Notes: generated by a model from the letters alone, not told the origin. A stretch of DNA of 64,000 bases from DATJFQ01 sp035495555 (GCA_035495555.1 DATJFQ010000110.1:35073-99072), one strand, 5' to 3'. Positions 1 through 9,211 are shown, counted from the stretch's first letter. Numbers and translations are program-made.

Positions 1-2016
1 CGTGACCTCGGTCTCGAGGCGTTCGGCTCGCGCCAGCTCTCGCGTCAGGTGCATGAACAGGAACCGGGTGTTCGGAAGCCCGGTGAGCGGATCGGTCAGC
101 GAGTCTTCCTGCGTCTGCTCGAACACGATCGAGTTGTTGATGACGGCGGCGGCCTGCTCCGAAATGCGGTCGAGCAGCCGGCGGTGGTCGTCGCGGTAAA
201 ACGCGGGTTCGGTCGAGTACACCGACAACGCGCCGATGAAGCGTTCCTGGAACATCAGCGGGCAGACGAGCGCGGATTGCAGCTTCGTCATCTTGTCGAG
301 ACCCGAGGCCTCGAGGTCTGCGCTCGGCCGCGCGTTCACGAGCGGGCGACGGTTACGCGCAATCCATCCGGTGAGGCCGTCGCCCGACCGGACGGTGACC
401 TGCTGAATCAGATCCGAATCCACGCCGGTTGCGAACCGGCACCGCAGCATGTCGCTCTGCTCGTCGTGGAGAAAGAGCGCCGCGCACGAGAACGGAACGA
501 GGTTGCTCAGCTTCGCGGAGATGAGCGCCATCGTGTCTGCGACGCCGAGGCTCGTGCCCATCGCCTGCGCAATTTCATAAAGCGCGTAGATCTCGCGGTG
601 TGCGAGCGCGATGTCCTCGAACACGTTCTTCTTGCTCGGCTCCGGCGTCAGTCCGGTGGCGGGCGTGCCCGGTTGCGGCAGGTCTTCGGAGACGTGACGG
701 CGCGCCACCGTCTGCTCGAGGGCGATCGCTTCCTTCTGCAGCCCCGGCAGGAGCTGTACGAACGCGGCGACGACCGCCGGATCGAGGGCGCGGCCCGACT
801 CCTGCTTCAGGAGGTCGATGGCGGACTCGAACGTCATCGCCTTGTGATACGGACGCTCGGCCATGAGCGCATCGAAGTAGTCGACGACCGAGAGAATGCG
901 CGCGCCGAGCGGAATGTCTACACCACGCAAGCCCGCGGGATAGCCCTTGCCGTCCCAGCGCTCGTGATGGCTGAGGATCAGCGGTGCGACGGGGTAGGGG
1001 AACGGCACGGAGCTGACGATGTCGGCGCCCACTTTGGGATGCGCGCGGATCTTCTGGAACTCCTCGGCTGTGAGCGGTCCGGGCTTCGACAGAATGTGCT
1101 CGGGGACGGCGAGCTTGCCGATGTCGTGCAGCAGCGCCGCCGTCTTCACGCCCTGGATGTCGTTCTCGGTCATGCCGAGCGCCCGCGCGACCGCGGTGGC
1201 ATAGAGTTGGACGCGGCGGATGTGCGTGTGCGACGTCTGATCCTTCGCGTCGATCGCCAGCGCGAGGGCTTCGATCGTCGCCAGGTGCAGGTTGCCGAGT
1301 TCGCGCACGTGGCGCTGCTCGTCTTCGATGCGCCCGAGATACACCTTGTAGGTGTGGTACGTCAGGTACAGCGGCGCTGCCGCCAGCGGCGCGAGCCATT
1401 GGCCCGATACGTTCACGAACCACGCGGCGACCGCTGCGGCGCCCGCGCCGACGAAGTAGCTCGGCGCGCTCCACAGGAAGTTCTCGCGCCAGACCGCGGC
1501 CAGCGTCTGCCGCGTCGAAAGCGTCACCGCCGTCGCGATGATGATGGTGTTGAGCAGGAAGTACGTGGTCGCCGCGCCGACGAGCGCTTTGGGCAGCGTG
1601 AGCAGATCGATCACGCCCGGCGTGCCGCCAAGCCAGGCATGCACCGCGCCCGCGCCCTGGACGGTCACAATCAGTGACGCCATGCTGAAGAGCGTTCGGT
1701 GCGTCGGATTCTTCTCCTCGATCCGGAACGTGCACTGGCTGAACGCGCTCGCGGCGGCCACCAGCATCGTTTCGTGGGGGCCGAGGAGCAGCAGCGAGGC
1801 GAAATCGACGGCGTATGACACCGACATCGTCGACGAGCGCCGCGAGAGCGGCAGGTTCACCTTGAACATCGAGGTGACGCAGGAGATCAGCAGCAGCAGG
1901 ATGAAGAGCCCGGCATGCTGCAGCAGGTCGCGCGGGAAATACAGCACCAGCAGCACGGCGCCGGCCGCGATCATCGCGCCGACGTAAAGTCGTGCGGCGA
2001 GCGGCAGCGACTTCAA
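1..2016 (-). CDS. HD-GYP / GAF / GGDEF membrane signalling protein (3' end cut by window edge)
   Basis: This is a probable cyclic-di-GMP phosphodiesterase with a further GGDEF-like domain. Reading the minus strand from 2016 gives an N-terminal hydrophobic region of several membrane segments (about residues 1-215). It is followed by an HD-GYP domain with HDIGKL at residues 297-302 and HHERWDGKGYP near residue 350. A GAF domain (about 450-620) and the start of a GGDEF domain (DPLTGLPNTRF near 640) follow. At least 672 residues are visible, with no stop before base 1. The chosen start is TTG at 2016-2014, whose TTGA overlaps the stop of the upstream protease, which suggests translational coupling. 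The HD and GYP residues are intact, so activity is plausible. The GGDEF active site lies outside the window, so synthase activity cannot be judged. Confidence 0.88.
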   Translation of the reverse strand, partial: MKSLPLAARLYVGAMIAAGAVLLVLYFPRDLLQHAGLFILLLLISCVTSMFKVNLPLSRRSSTMSVSYAVDFASLLLLGPHETMLVAAASAFSQCTFRIEEKNPTHRTLFSMASLIVTVQGAGAVHAWLGGTPGVIDLLTLPKALVGAATTYFLLNTIIIATAVTLSTRQTLAAVWRENFLWSAPSYFVGAGAAAVAAWFVNVSGQWLAPLAAAPLYLTYHTYKVYLGRIEDEQRHVRELGNLHLATIEALALAIDAKDQTSHTHIRRVQLYATAVARALGMTENDIQGVKTAALLHDIGKLAVPEHILSKPGPLTAEEFQKIRAHPKVGADIVSSVPFPYPVAPLILSHHERWDGKGYPAGLRGVDIPLGARILSVVDYFDALMAERPYHKAMTFESAIDLLKQESGRALDPAVVAAFVQLLPGLQKEAIALEQTVARRHVSEDLPQPGTPATGLTPEPSKKNVFEDIALAHREIYALYEIAQAMGTSLGVADTMALISAKLSNLVPFSCAALFLHDEQSDMLRCRFATGVDSDLIQQVTVRSGDGLTGWIARNRRPLVNARPSADLEASGLDKMTKLQSALVCPLMFQERFIGALSVYSTEPAFYRDDHRRLLDRISEQAAAVINNSIVFEQTQEDSLTDPLTGLPNTRFLFMHLTRELARAERLETEVT

Positions 2017-3308
2017 CGCGCCCTCCCGTCGGGCCCTGCGCCGGCACCCCACGTCACGGTCGATCGCCACGCGGGAGACGACGGATCGAGCGCCGTCAGC
2101 GAAACCCGTTGGTTGCCCCAGATCACGTGCCGGCTCCACGGAGTCGGATCATTCATCGTGGACGCCACCACGCGGCTTCCCGTCGACAGCGCCGCGGCGG
2201 CCTCGACCGCACCACGCGCGTTCAGAAACCCGGCTCCCTCGGTCAGCGCGTCATATTCAGCACGCGCTTCGGCCGTGTATTCGAGGATCGCCTTCACCAT
2301 GTTGGGTGTGAGCGACGGGTTCGCCTGGAGCATCAGCGCGATCGTGCCGCTCACAACGGGTGACGACATGCTCGTACCGGTCAGCGACAGATACGGCGCG
2401 CTCGCCGTCGTCACGGTGCCCCAGATGCGCGCGCCAGGCTTCGTAAGGAACAGGGTGCTGGACGGATCCGCCAGCGACTCGATGCCGACGCCCGGTGCAA
2501 CCAGGTCTGGCTTGGCCAGCGAATCGATGGGCGTCGGGCCGCGCGAGCTGAACGGCGCGACCACGTCATCGCGGATCGTGGTCGTCGACTGGTGCGAGGA
2601 CGCGCCGACGGTCACGACCCAGGGCGCGTTTCCAGGAGTGCCGATCCCGCCGTACTGCGGCGTGCCGTCGGTGTCGGTTCCGAGATTTCCGGCCGCGGTC
2701 ACGACGACGATCCCCGCATCTACGGCCCGTTTCGCCGCGAGTGCGAGCGGATCCACCAGGTACGACTCGCTGACGGGCGCCGCGACCGACAGATTGATGA
2801 TTCTCACGCCCAGCGTGTCCCGGTTGGCGATCGCGTAGTCGATAGCCGCGATGACATTGCTGATATAGCCCTGGCCGGTTTCGTCGAGGACTTTCTCGAC
2901 CAGGAGGGACACGCCCGGCGCGATGCCGTGTCGCGCGCCGCCGGAGTCGGCGCCATCGCCGGCCAGAATGCCGGCGACGTGGGTCCCGTGGCCGTAGTCG
3001 TCGTAGGGCACCGCCTGAAAGTTGACGAAGTCGACGAATCGCGCGATATGCGAGGCCGCGAGGTCGTCATGCCAGTCCGTCACGCCCGAGTCGATGACCG
3101 CAATCGTCACGCCCGTCCCGTCGTACCCGAGCGCGGTGCGGACCCAGTCTGCGCCGACCGCCTCCGCGACACGGGCCGAGGTTCCCGTCGGGAGCCCATC
3201 GACGGTCATCGCCCGGACCGTCCGATCGGCCGCGTGCGCGGTCAGGCCGGCATTCGTCTGAAGACAGACGAGGGTGACGAGCGCCGGCAAAACGACACGT
3301 CGGAGCAT
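2013..3308 (-). CDS. secreted subtilisin-family (S8) serine protease
   Basis: A 431-residue secreted peptidase. The ATG at 3308 is chosen because it opens a typical signal peptide (MLRRVVLPALVTLVCLQTNA, then an AHA-A cleavage-like site). The same frame is open 60 codons further upstream, but that part looks non-coding. The catalytic triad of the subtilase family is complete: Asp73 in AVIDSG, His107 in HGTHVAG and Ser313 in GTSMSSP. The oxyanion Asn208 sits in TAAGN. The C-terminal about 60 residues after the protease domain are not recognised. The gene is upstream of, and overlaps by 4 bp, the HD-GYP gene, so the two are probably cotranscribed. The substrate is unknown. Confidence 0.9.
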   Translation of the reverse strand: MLRRVVLPALVTLVCLQTNAGLTAHAADRTVRAMTVDGLPTGTSARVAEAVGADWVRTALGYDGTGVTIAVIDSGVTDWHDDLAASHIARFVDFVNFQAVPYDDYGHGTHVAGILAGDGADSGGARHGIAPGVSLLVEKVLDETGQGYISNVIAAIDYAIANRDTLGVRIINLSVAAPVSESYLVDPLALAAKRAVDAGIVVVTAAGNLGTDTDGTPQYGGIGTPGNAPWVVTVGASSHQSTTTIRDDVVAPFSSRGPTPIDSLAKPDLVAPGVGIESLADPSSTLFLTKPGARIWGTVTTASAPYLSLTGTSMSSPVVSGTIALMLQANPSLTPNMVKAILEYTAEARAEYDALTEGAGFLNARGAVEAAAALSTGSRVVASTMNDPTPWSRHVIWGNQRVSLTALDPSSPAWRSTVTWGAGAGPDGRAR

Positions 3309-3566
3309 GGTGCGGCTGAACCGCGTGGGGGCTGCAAGCGCGCTGCCGCAGGACGAGCTGCTTTCGTCAGCAGTCAACACACTGGAAGTATTGGATTTAA
3401 GGCTATTCCACACGGCACAATTCTGGGCCCCGCAAGCCCTCCGATTTGGGCGGTGTCCCGTAACGTAACAATGCTGACAACTACGCAATTTGAGGAGTTC
3501 CGGCCCCGGTTTTTGACTTCGGGAGCCTCGGCCCGAGTCGCCGGCATTTGTGAACGTCTGTGGTGA

Positions 3567-4889
3567 TCACGCCTTCGCCCTCTTGGGCGCGCTTTCAAGG
3601 CCGTACTCGAGGATTTTCCTGTAAAGCGTTCCGCGGCTGATTTCAAGAATTTCCGCTGCCTGCTTCTTGTTCCATTGCACGCTCTCGAGCACGCGCAGGA
3701 TGTGTGCGCGTTCCGATTGCGCGAGCGAAGGCAGCCGGTCGGACGACGATTCGGACGGCGCTTCGGGCGCGTGCAGGAACTCGACGTCGGTGGCACGAAT
3801 GACCCGACCCGGCGAGGAGAGCGCGGCGCGCGACACCGTGCTCTCGAGTTCGCGGATGTTGCCGGGCCAGTGGTACTGCATCAGCAGATCGGCGGCCTCT
3901 TTGGAGAGCGACTTGCCATCGAGGGGCAGTCCGTTCGCGGCACAATATCGCGCCAGGAACCGCTGCGCCAGTACCGGGATGTCCGTCGCGCGCTCGCGCA
4001 GCGACGGCAGCCGAATGGAAAACGCGTTGACGCGGTAGTACAGGTCCTCGCGAAAGCGGCTGTCGCGGACGAATTGCTCGAGCGGACGATTCGTCGCCGA
4101 AATCAACCGGAAGTTCACTTCGATGGACGTGTTGCCGCCGAGGCGCTCGAACCGCCGCTCTTCGAGCACGCGCAGGAGCTTCGCCTGCGCGACGATGGAC
4201 ATGTCGCCGATCTCGTCGAGGAACAGCGTGCCGTTGTTCGCCAGCTCGAGCCGGCCCTGCTTGCGATCGTGCGCCCCCGTGAACGCGCCTTTCTCGTAGC
4301 CGAAAATCTCCGATTCGAAGAGCGTGTCGGGCAGCGCCGCGCAGTTGACGGCCTGAAACCGGTTGGTGCCGCGGCGGCTCAGTTCGTGGATCATGCGGGC
4401 CACGACTTCCTTGCCCGATCCGGTCGGCCCGAGGATCAGCACCGAGATGTCCGACTTCGCCGCGGTGCGGATCCACTCGAAGATGACGAGCATCTTCTCG
4501 TCACGGCCGATCATCTCGCGGAAGCGCTGCACCGCAGGGGAGCGGTCTTCGTGGCTGACGTGCGCGCGCCGCTCGAGGAACGAGTCGAGCAGGTCGCGCA
4601 GGACCTCGCTCGTGGGCGGCACGAACTGATACTTCGGCGACGCGTGCGCCCCGCCCGTCCGCCGCACCACGCCGAAGGCCACCAGCTCGCGGATGCAGTT
4701 TTCCACGTCGAGCCGCAGCCGTCCGAAGGTCTGCATCAGCGATTCGACGTCGAACGCATCATCCGGGCGCGCGCAGAGGAAGCGCAGAATCGCCGCGCGG
4801 AGCGGCGACTGCACCAGCCCCTGGAAGCGGGATTCCATTTCGGCGGGATCGAGCCGCCGCGCGGTGACGGGCAGGACGTCGTTCGACAT
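3567..4889 (-). CDS. sigma54-dependent activator with N-terminal winged-helix-like domain
   Basis: A 440-residue NtrC-family enhancer-binding protein that remodels sigma54 RNA polymerase. The AAA+ domain has Walker A GPTGSGKE (154-161), the sigma54-contact loop GAFTGA (201-206) and Walker B TLFLDEIGD (221-229). The C terminus (about 395-435) is a Fis-type helix-turn-helix (KKQAAEILEISRGTLYRKI). There is no response-receiver domain. Residues 20-90 instead resemble a winged-helix domain (LRAAILRFLCARPDDAFDVE), so the input is probably not phosphorylation. It lies 4 bp downstream of the PH-like membrane protein gene, suggesting an operon. Its target promoters are unknown. Confidence 0.92.
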   Translation of the reverse strand: MSNDVLPVTARRLDPAEMESRFQGLVQSPLRAAILRFLCARPDDAFDVESLMQTFGRLRLDVENCIRELVAFGVVRRTGGAHASPKYQFVPPTSEVLRDLLDSFLERRAHVSHEDRSPAVQRFREMIGRDEKMLVIFEWIRTAAKSDISVLILGPTGSGKEVVARMIHELSRRGTNRFQAVNCAALPDTLFESEIFGYEKGAFTGAHDRKQGRLELANNGTLFLDEIGDMSIVAQAKLLRVLEERRFERLGGNTSIEVNFRLISATNRPLEQFVRDSRFREDLYYRVNAFSIRLPSLRERATDIPVLAQRFLARYCAANGLPLDGKSLSKEAADLLMQYHWPGNIRELESTVSRAALSSPGRVIRATDVEFLHAPEAPSESSSDRLPSLAQSERAHILRVLESVQWNKKQAAEILEISRGTLYRKILEYGLESAPKRAKA

Positions 4890-4893
4890 GCGA

Positions 4894-5316
4894 TCAGGCC
4901 GGCGGCGCCTGTCCCTTGCCGTAGTAGTTCGTCTGATATTCGGTGATGAGCCGTTTCATCTCGACGGCGTCGTGTTTCCGATGGCCGTGACACATCACGG
5001 GATCCGACCCCCCGCTCGTTTCGATGATGACGTTCGAAAAGAACAGGTTCGTGTCGATTTCGACAGACGAAATGTGGGCCATGTGGATGGAATGCTCACG
5101 GCGGCCGACCCACTGGGGCGTGTATTGGACAACGCTCGTGGGCGTGACCGCCACCTGCGTCGGAAACAGATGGTTCCCGCGGCTCCAGCGGCTCGCGCGG
5201 AACACATGCTCGCCGGGCACGAGGCGTCCGCGCGAGAGAATCCACCACGCGACGAGCGCCGCAGCGCCGGCGACGATGGCGACGAGAATCCACACGTATG
5301 AGAGATCGGACTGCAT
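4894..5316 (-). CDS. small membrane-anchored PH-like domain protein
   Basis: A 140-residue protein starting at ATG 5316 (MQSDLSYVW). The same frame is open much further upstream, but that part is antisense to the deoxyhypusine-synthase-like gene and is not credible. One N-terminal membrane segment (about residues 8-28) is followed by a soluble region (about 30-125). That region has a beta-rich pattern (HVFRASRWSRGNHLFPTQVAVTPTSVVQYTPQWVGRREHSI) resembling bacterial PH-like domains of the YdbS/bPH type. Only 4 bp separate it from the sigma54 activator, so it may be a partner or sensor of that regulator. That role is inference from position only. Confidence 0.7.
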   Translation of the reverse strand: MQSDLSYVWILVAIVAGAAALVAWWILSRGRLVPGEHVFRASRWSRGNHLFPTQVAVTPTSVVQYTPQWVGRREHSIHMAHISSVEIDTNLFFSNVIIETSGGSDPVMCHGHRKHDAVEMKRLITEYQTNYYGKGQAPPA

Positions 5317-5421
5317 GTCGGTCGCGGCCGGGCCGGGGAGGGCGTGTGTACGTTCGCTCCGCACGGTGCCGGCTGTCAAGCTGTATCGGCCGGAACCCGT
5401 TTGGGCTGCAGCAGTTTCAGC

Positions 5422-5427
5422 TATGAT
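5422..5427 (+). promoter_or_regulatory. -10 element of a probable leaderless promoter for the DHS-like gene
   Basis: TATGAT lies exactly 6 nt before the ATG at 5434. Transcription from it would begin at or next to the A of the start codon. No clear -35 box and no Shine-Dalgarno sequence are visible. Confidence 0.5.
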
Positions 5428-5433
5428 CGCCCC

Positions 5434-6588
5434 ATGCCTCACAGGTCGCCGGGGTCGCCCGGGCAGGGGCCCGGCCGCTACCTTTCCGGGAAAGAGATTC
5501 GCTACTACCGCCCGCGGGGAAGTGCGGAGGTCCGGGCGCTCATCGACGGCGGATTCCAGGCGTTCAACGCCGGCCGCCTCTCCGAAGCCTGCCACATCTT
5601 TGCCGACAAGATGCTCACGCCCGAAAGCGACACCACGATCGGGTTGACCGTGGCCGGCGCGATGACGCCGGCGGGCCTCGGCGGCTGTGTCATCGAGCTC
5701 ATGGAGCGCGGCCTGATCGACTTCATGATCAGCACGGGCGCCAACCTGTATCACGACCTGCACTACGCGCTGAATTTCTCATTGCACCGCGGGTCTCCGT
5801 TCCTGGACGACGTCGAGTTGTATGAGGAAGGCATCATCCGGATTTACGATGTCCTCTTCCCGGCCACCGTTCTGCTCGAAACCGACAAGTACATCCGCGA
5901 GTTCCTCGACCGTTCGGCGTTGACCGGGCCGATCTCGACCTCCGAGTTCCATTACCGCCTTGGTCTGGATCTCCTCGAACGCAACCCGGCCTGCGCGGAG
6001 TACTCCGTCGTCGCGAAGGCGGCGCAGTGCGGGGTGCCGGTCTACACGTCGTCGCCCGGCGACAGCTCGATCGGGATGAACATCGCGTATCACGAGCTGA
6101 TGAAGGGCGGCACGCTGATGATCAACCCGAATCTCGACGTCAACGAGGTCTGCGCGATCATCCTTGCCGGCACGCACAACGGGTGCGTCATCCTCGGCGG
6201 TGGTTCACCAAAGAACTTCTACCTGCAGGGACAGCCGACGCTGTGGGAGGTCTACGGCATTCCCAAGGGGGGAAACGACTTCTTCATTCAGTTCACGACC
6301 GACCAGGTCGTCTGGGGCGGCCTGTCCGGCGCCACGCCGTCGGAAGCGGTCAGTTGGGGAAAGATCAATCCGGGCGTGCTGCCGGACACGGTGGTGGCGT
6401 ACTGCGACTCGACGATTGCGTTTCCGCTTTTCTGCGAGTACGCGGTCGGCTCCGCGCACAACCGCCGCTCACGCCGGGAACTCGTCCACAAACGGGACGC
6501 GCTCGTCGCGGATCTCCAGCGGCAGGCGCGCGAGGCACAGGCAAAGCCGGTGGAGAGCGAGCCCGCAGAAATCGATCGTCATCGCTGA
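5434..6588 (+). CDS. deoxyhypusine synthase-like protein
   Basis: A 384-residue member of the deoxyhypusine synthase superfamily (NAD-dependent aminobutyl transfer from spermidine). The ATG at 5434 is chosen because a -10 hexamer ends 6 nt upstream and the sequence before it looks non-coding. Family landmarks are the NAD/substrate-binding stretch DFMISTGANLYHDLH, the segment ILGGGSPKNF that carries the candidate active-site Lys260, and the near-C-terminal ATPSEAVSWGKI. Length fits the family. Bacteria lack eIF5A, the eukaryotic target. Some bacterial homologues make homospermidine or related polyamines, and the role here is not known. No polyamine gene lies next to it. Confidence 0.88.
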   Translation: MPHRSPGSPGQGPGRYLSGKEIRYYRPRGSAEVRALIDGGFQAFNAGRLSEACHIFADKMLTPESDTTIGLTVAGAMTPAGLGGCVIELMERGLIDFMISTGANLYHDLHYALNFSLHRGSPFLDDVELYEEGIIRIYDVLFPATVLLETDKYIREFLDRSALTGPISTSEFHYRLGLDLLERNPACAEYSVVAKAAQCGVPVYTSSPGDSSIGMNIAYHELMKGGTLMINPNLDVNEVCAIILAGTHNGCVILGGGSPKNFYLQGQPTLWEVYGIPKGGNDFFIQFTTDQVVWGGLSGATPSEAVSWGKINPGVLPDTVVAYCDSTIAFPLFCEYAVGSAHNRRSRRELVHKRDALVADLQRQAREAQAKPVESEPAEIDRHR

Positions 6589-6650
6589 CATGCCGCGCGC
6601 GCGGGGTGCATGGAACTGGGTGCCTGGAATCAGTGCCGGGTGACGCACGC

Positions 6651-7085
6651 TTGGGAACACTTTCTTCTGAACTCTCGCCGCTCGTCGAGCGCACGGCCGA
6701 GCAGCCGCGTATCTATGCCGATGCGAACATCCCGACCGGCGCTGTCGCATACATGCGTGAAAAGCTCGGGTGGGACGTGTTTTTCGTGCTCGAGGACGAT
6801 CTGATGCGGCGCGCGCGTGACATCGAGCACTTCCGCCTCGCGCGTCAACTTGGCCGCACCCTCGTCACCCTGGACCGGGATTACCTCGACGATCGCGAGT
6901 TTCCGCCGGCCGAAGGCGCCGGCGTGATCGTGTTTTCCGCACCCGACGAACGCTGGCTGCAGCGGCTCCTCAAACGGGTCGATCAGGAGGCATTCCAGAC
7001 AGGAGTGGCGCTGCCATTTGCCGGGCGCAAGCTGCAGTGTCACATGGGCCAGGCGGAGGGTGACGTCGCGCATGCCTGTGAATGA
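6651..7085 (+). CDS. DUF5615 PIN-like protein
   Basis: About 144 residues if started at TTG 6651. GTG at 6606 or 6633 is also possible because no ribosome-binding site decides. The core runs RIYADANIP ... LVTLDRDYLDDREFPP ... GVIVFSAPD, which is the acidic-residue pattern of the DUF5615 branch of PIN-like nucleases (D at DAN, D at DRDYLDD). Many relatives are toxin-like partners of short antitoxins, but no antitoxin-sized gene is adjacent. It sits between the DHS-like gene and nagA, 12 bp before the latter, so it may be cotranscribed with nagA. Nuclease activity is inference. Confidence 0.72.
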   Translation: MGTLSSELSPLVERTAEQPRIYADANIPTGAVAYMREKLGWDVFFVLEDDLMRRARDIEHFRLARQLGRTLVTLDRDYLDDREFPPAEGAGVIVFSAPDERWLQRLLKRVDQEAFQTGVALPFAGRKLQCHMGQAEGDVAHACE

Positions 7086-7097
7086 TCGATTGACGAG

Positions 7098-8288
7098 ATG
7101 ATTCGTCTGGCAGGCGCCGACCTCGTGTTGCCCGATGGTGTGGTGAGCGGCGGCACCATCGTGCTCGACGGCGATCGGATTGCGTCGGTCGGTTCGCAGC
7201 CGTCCGCGCATTCGCCGGAAGCTGACGGCGATCTGCACTTCACGTTTGCCGATCACTACATCATTCCCGGTTTCATCGACGTGCACGTGCACGGCGTCGA
7301 GGGGCACGATTCACTCGACGGCGAAGACGCGATTCGGCAGATCGCTGAGCGGCTGCCGCGCTTCGGCGTCACGGCGTTCTGCCCGACGACGGTCGCGTGC
7401 GATCCCGTTGCGCTGCGGCGTGTGCTCGCAGCAGTGGCGGAGATGCGTGTCTCCCGCAAACCAGGCGCTCGTGTGCTTCCCGCACATCTGGAGAGCAACT
7501 TCATCAATCCCGATTTCAAGGGGGCGCAGCCGCTCGAGTGTCTGCGGCTGCCGACCGCGCCACGCGCCGCGTTCCGATGGGGCGCGGCCGACATCCTCGA
7601 CGAGATCGCCGCCGCCCGCGCGGAGGTCGGCATCGTTACCGTGGCGCCCGAACTCGAGGGGGCGTTGCCGCTCATCGCGGATCTCGCGTCACACGGGCAT
7701 CACGTATCGCTCGGGCACTCGGGCGCATCGTACGATCAGGCTGCGCGAGGCATTCGTGAAGGGGCGCATCAGGCGACGCATCTGTTCAATCGCATGACGC
7801 CGGTGGGCCATCGTGAACCCGGGCTTGCCGGCGCAGTGCTCGAGTCGGATGATGTCGTTGCCGAACTGATTTGCGACGGCGTACACGTGCATCCCGCGAT
7901 GATGCGGGTCGCGATTGCCGCCAAGCGTCCCGAGCGCATCATGGCCATCACCGACGGCACGGCCGGCGCGGGGCTGCCTCGCGGCTCACGCACGGCGCTC
8001 GGCGGTCGACGCATCACTGTTGGCGATGCGGCGTACCTGGACGATGGCACGATAGCCGGCAGCGTGCTCACGATGGACCGCGCCTTTGCCACGCTGACCG
8101 CTTCCTGCGGACTGAGCCTGTCGGACGCCGTCGCGGTGTGTTCCACGACGCCTGCACGGACGCTCGGCCTCCAGGGGTTCGGCGTCCTCGCGCCGGGCGC
8201 CGCCGGCGACCTCGTCGTCCTCGATCGGCAGTTGCGGGTCGTCCAGACGTGGATCGGGGGAAATCTCGCGTATTCGGAGGCGTCGTGA
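7098..8288 (+). CDS. nagA: N-acetylglucosamine-6-phosphate deacetylase
   Basis: A 396-residue cytoplasmic amidohydrolase that deacetylates GlcNAc-6-phosphate to glucosamine-6-phosphate in amino-sugar recycling. Metal-site and catalytic motifs are visible: H63-x-H65 (GFIDVHVHG), E132 in AHLESNFINPDFKGA, H206 in SLGHSGA, H228 in ATHLFNRM, and catalytic D286 in ITDGT. The usual HLEGPF is HLESNF here, but the metal-ligand Glu is kept. Length matches the family. It starts 12 bp after the DUF5615 gene and is followed by a lipoprotein gene. No nagB or transporter lies nearby. The GH3 hydrolase at 44 kb could supply substrate, but that is speculation. Confidence 0.93.
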   Translation: MIRLAGADLVLPDGVVSGGTIVLDGDRIASVGSQPSAHSPEADGDLHFTFADHYIIPGFIDVHVHGVEGHDSLDGEDAIRQIAERLPRFGVTAFCPTTVACDPVALRRVLAAVAEMRVSRKPGARVLPAHLESNFINPDFKGAQPLECLRLPTAPRAAFRWGAADILDEIAAARAEVGIVTVAPELEGALPLIADLASHGHHVSLGHSGASYDQAARGIREGAHQATHLFNRMTPVGHREPGLAGAVLESDDVVAELICDGVHVHPAMMRVAIAAKRPERIMAITDGTAGAGLPRGSRTALGGRRITVGDAAYLDDGTIAGSVLTMDRAFATLTASCGLSLSDAVAVCSTTPARTLGLQGFGVLAPGAAGDLVVLDRQLRVVQTWIGGNLAYSEAS

Positions 8289-8331
8289 CCGGTTCCGGAA
8301 CTCTGTGGGGCAGGAGGCCGTCCAAACCCGT

Positions 8332-9204
8332 ATGAAATTTGTACTACCCGCCGTCGCCGTGGCCTCGACCCTGCTGGCTGGCGGCTGCGTCGTCGTCGAC
8401 TCCCAGGGCCATATCGCGCGCGATGAGAAGCGGTTCACCGTGTCGGGCACGCCTGACCTGCATCTGACCACCTTCGATGGTTCGATCGAAATCAGGCCCG
8501 GAGACGATCGGCAGGTCACCGTAGAGATCGAGAAGCGGGGGCCGACTCAGGAGGAGATCGACAAACTGCAGATCGACGTGAAGCAGGATGGCAATCGCAT
8601 CGACGTCGAGGTGAAACGCCCGGCGCACGAAATCGTGTTCGGGTGGGGCATGACGCCGACGGCGCGCCTGATCGTGACCATGCCCAGGTCGGGAAACGTC
8701 GTGGCGAGAAGCGGCGATGGCTCGATTCGCATCGAGCGTGTGACCGGGCACCTCGAATTGCGCACCGGCGACGGCAGCATCAAAGCGAATGGCATCGGCG
8801 GCGACGTCACACTGCAGACGGGCGATGGTTCCGTCGCGCTCGACGGGATCACCGGCCGGCTCGATCTGCAGACCAGCGACGGCAGCGTGACCGTCGCGGG
8901 TCAGCCCGACGTGGCGAAGGTCCACACCGGGGACGGCTCGATCACGTTCCGCGCGGAGTCCGGCGCGGTCATGAAGGACGACTGGTCGTTCACGACGGGC
9001 GACGGCAGCGTGTCGCTCTACCTGCCGTCGGACTTCTCGGCGGAGTTGGATGCCTCAACGGGCGACGGAAGCGTACACAGCGAGCTGACGGTTTCGGGCA
9101 GCGACAGTCAGGAGCGAAAAGCGCTCCACGGCCAACTCGGGCAAGGGGGAAAGCTGCTGAAGGTCAGGACCGGCGACGGTTCCATCCGGCTCCGCGCCAG
9201 CTGA
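8332..9204 (+). CDS. DUF4097-type lipoprotein with repeated DGS strands
   Basis: A 290-residue exported protein. ATG 8332 follows CAGGAGG at 8311-8317 and opens a lipoprotein signal with lipobox LAGGC, the Cys being the predicted lipidated residue. The mature part is a repetitive beta structure in which a DGS motif recurs nine times, mostly as TGDGS(I/V), with about 17-30 residues between copies. This is typical of DUF4097 putative adhesin proteins that fold as a beta-helix. No catalytic residues are apparent. The function is unknown, and cell-envelope location is the best-supported statement. Confidence 0.82.
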   Translation: MKFVLPAVAVASTLLAGGCVVVDSQGHIARDEKRFTVSGTPDLHLTTFDGSIEIRPGDDRQVTVEIEKRGPTQEEIDKLQIDVKQDGNRIDVEVKRPAHEIVFGWGMTPTARLIVTMPRSGNVVARSGDGSIRIERVTGHLELRTGDGSIKANGIGGDVTLQTGDGSVALDGITGRLDLQTSDGSVTVAGQPDVAKVHTGDGSITFRAESGAVMKDDWSFTTGDGSVSLYLPSDFSAELDASTGDGSVHSELTVSGSDSQERKALHGQLGQGGKLLKVRTGDGSIRLRAS

Positions 9205-9211
9205 GTCGCCG

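Noticed and set aside
49..1677. Long plus-strand open frame at the window start
   Set aside because: The minus strand carries a clear HD-GYP/GAF/GGDEF protein there. The plus frame is its shadow.
3333..3348. GG-N10-GC pattern resembling a sigma54 promoter before the protease gene (minus strand)
   Set aside because: It matches the core spacing but differs at several conserved positions, would leave a leader of only about 14 nt, and such matches are frequent by chance at this GC content. The nearby sigma54 activator alone does not support it.
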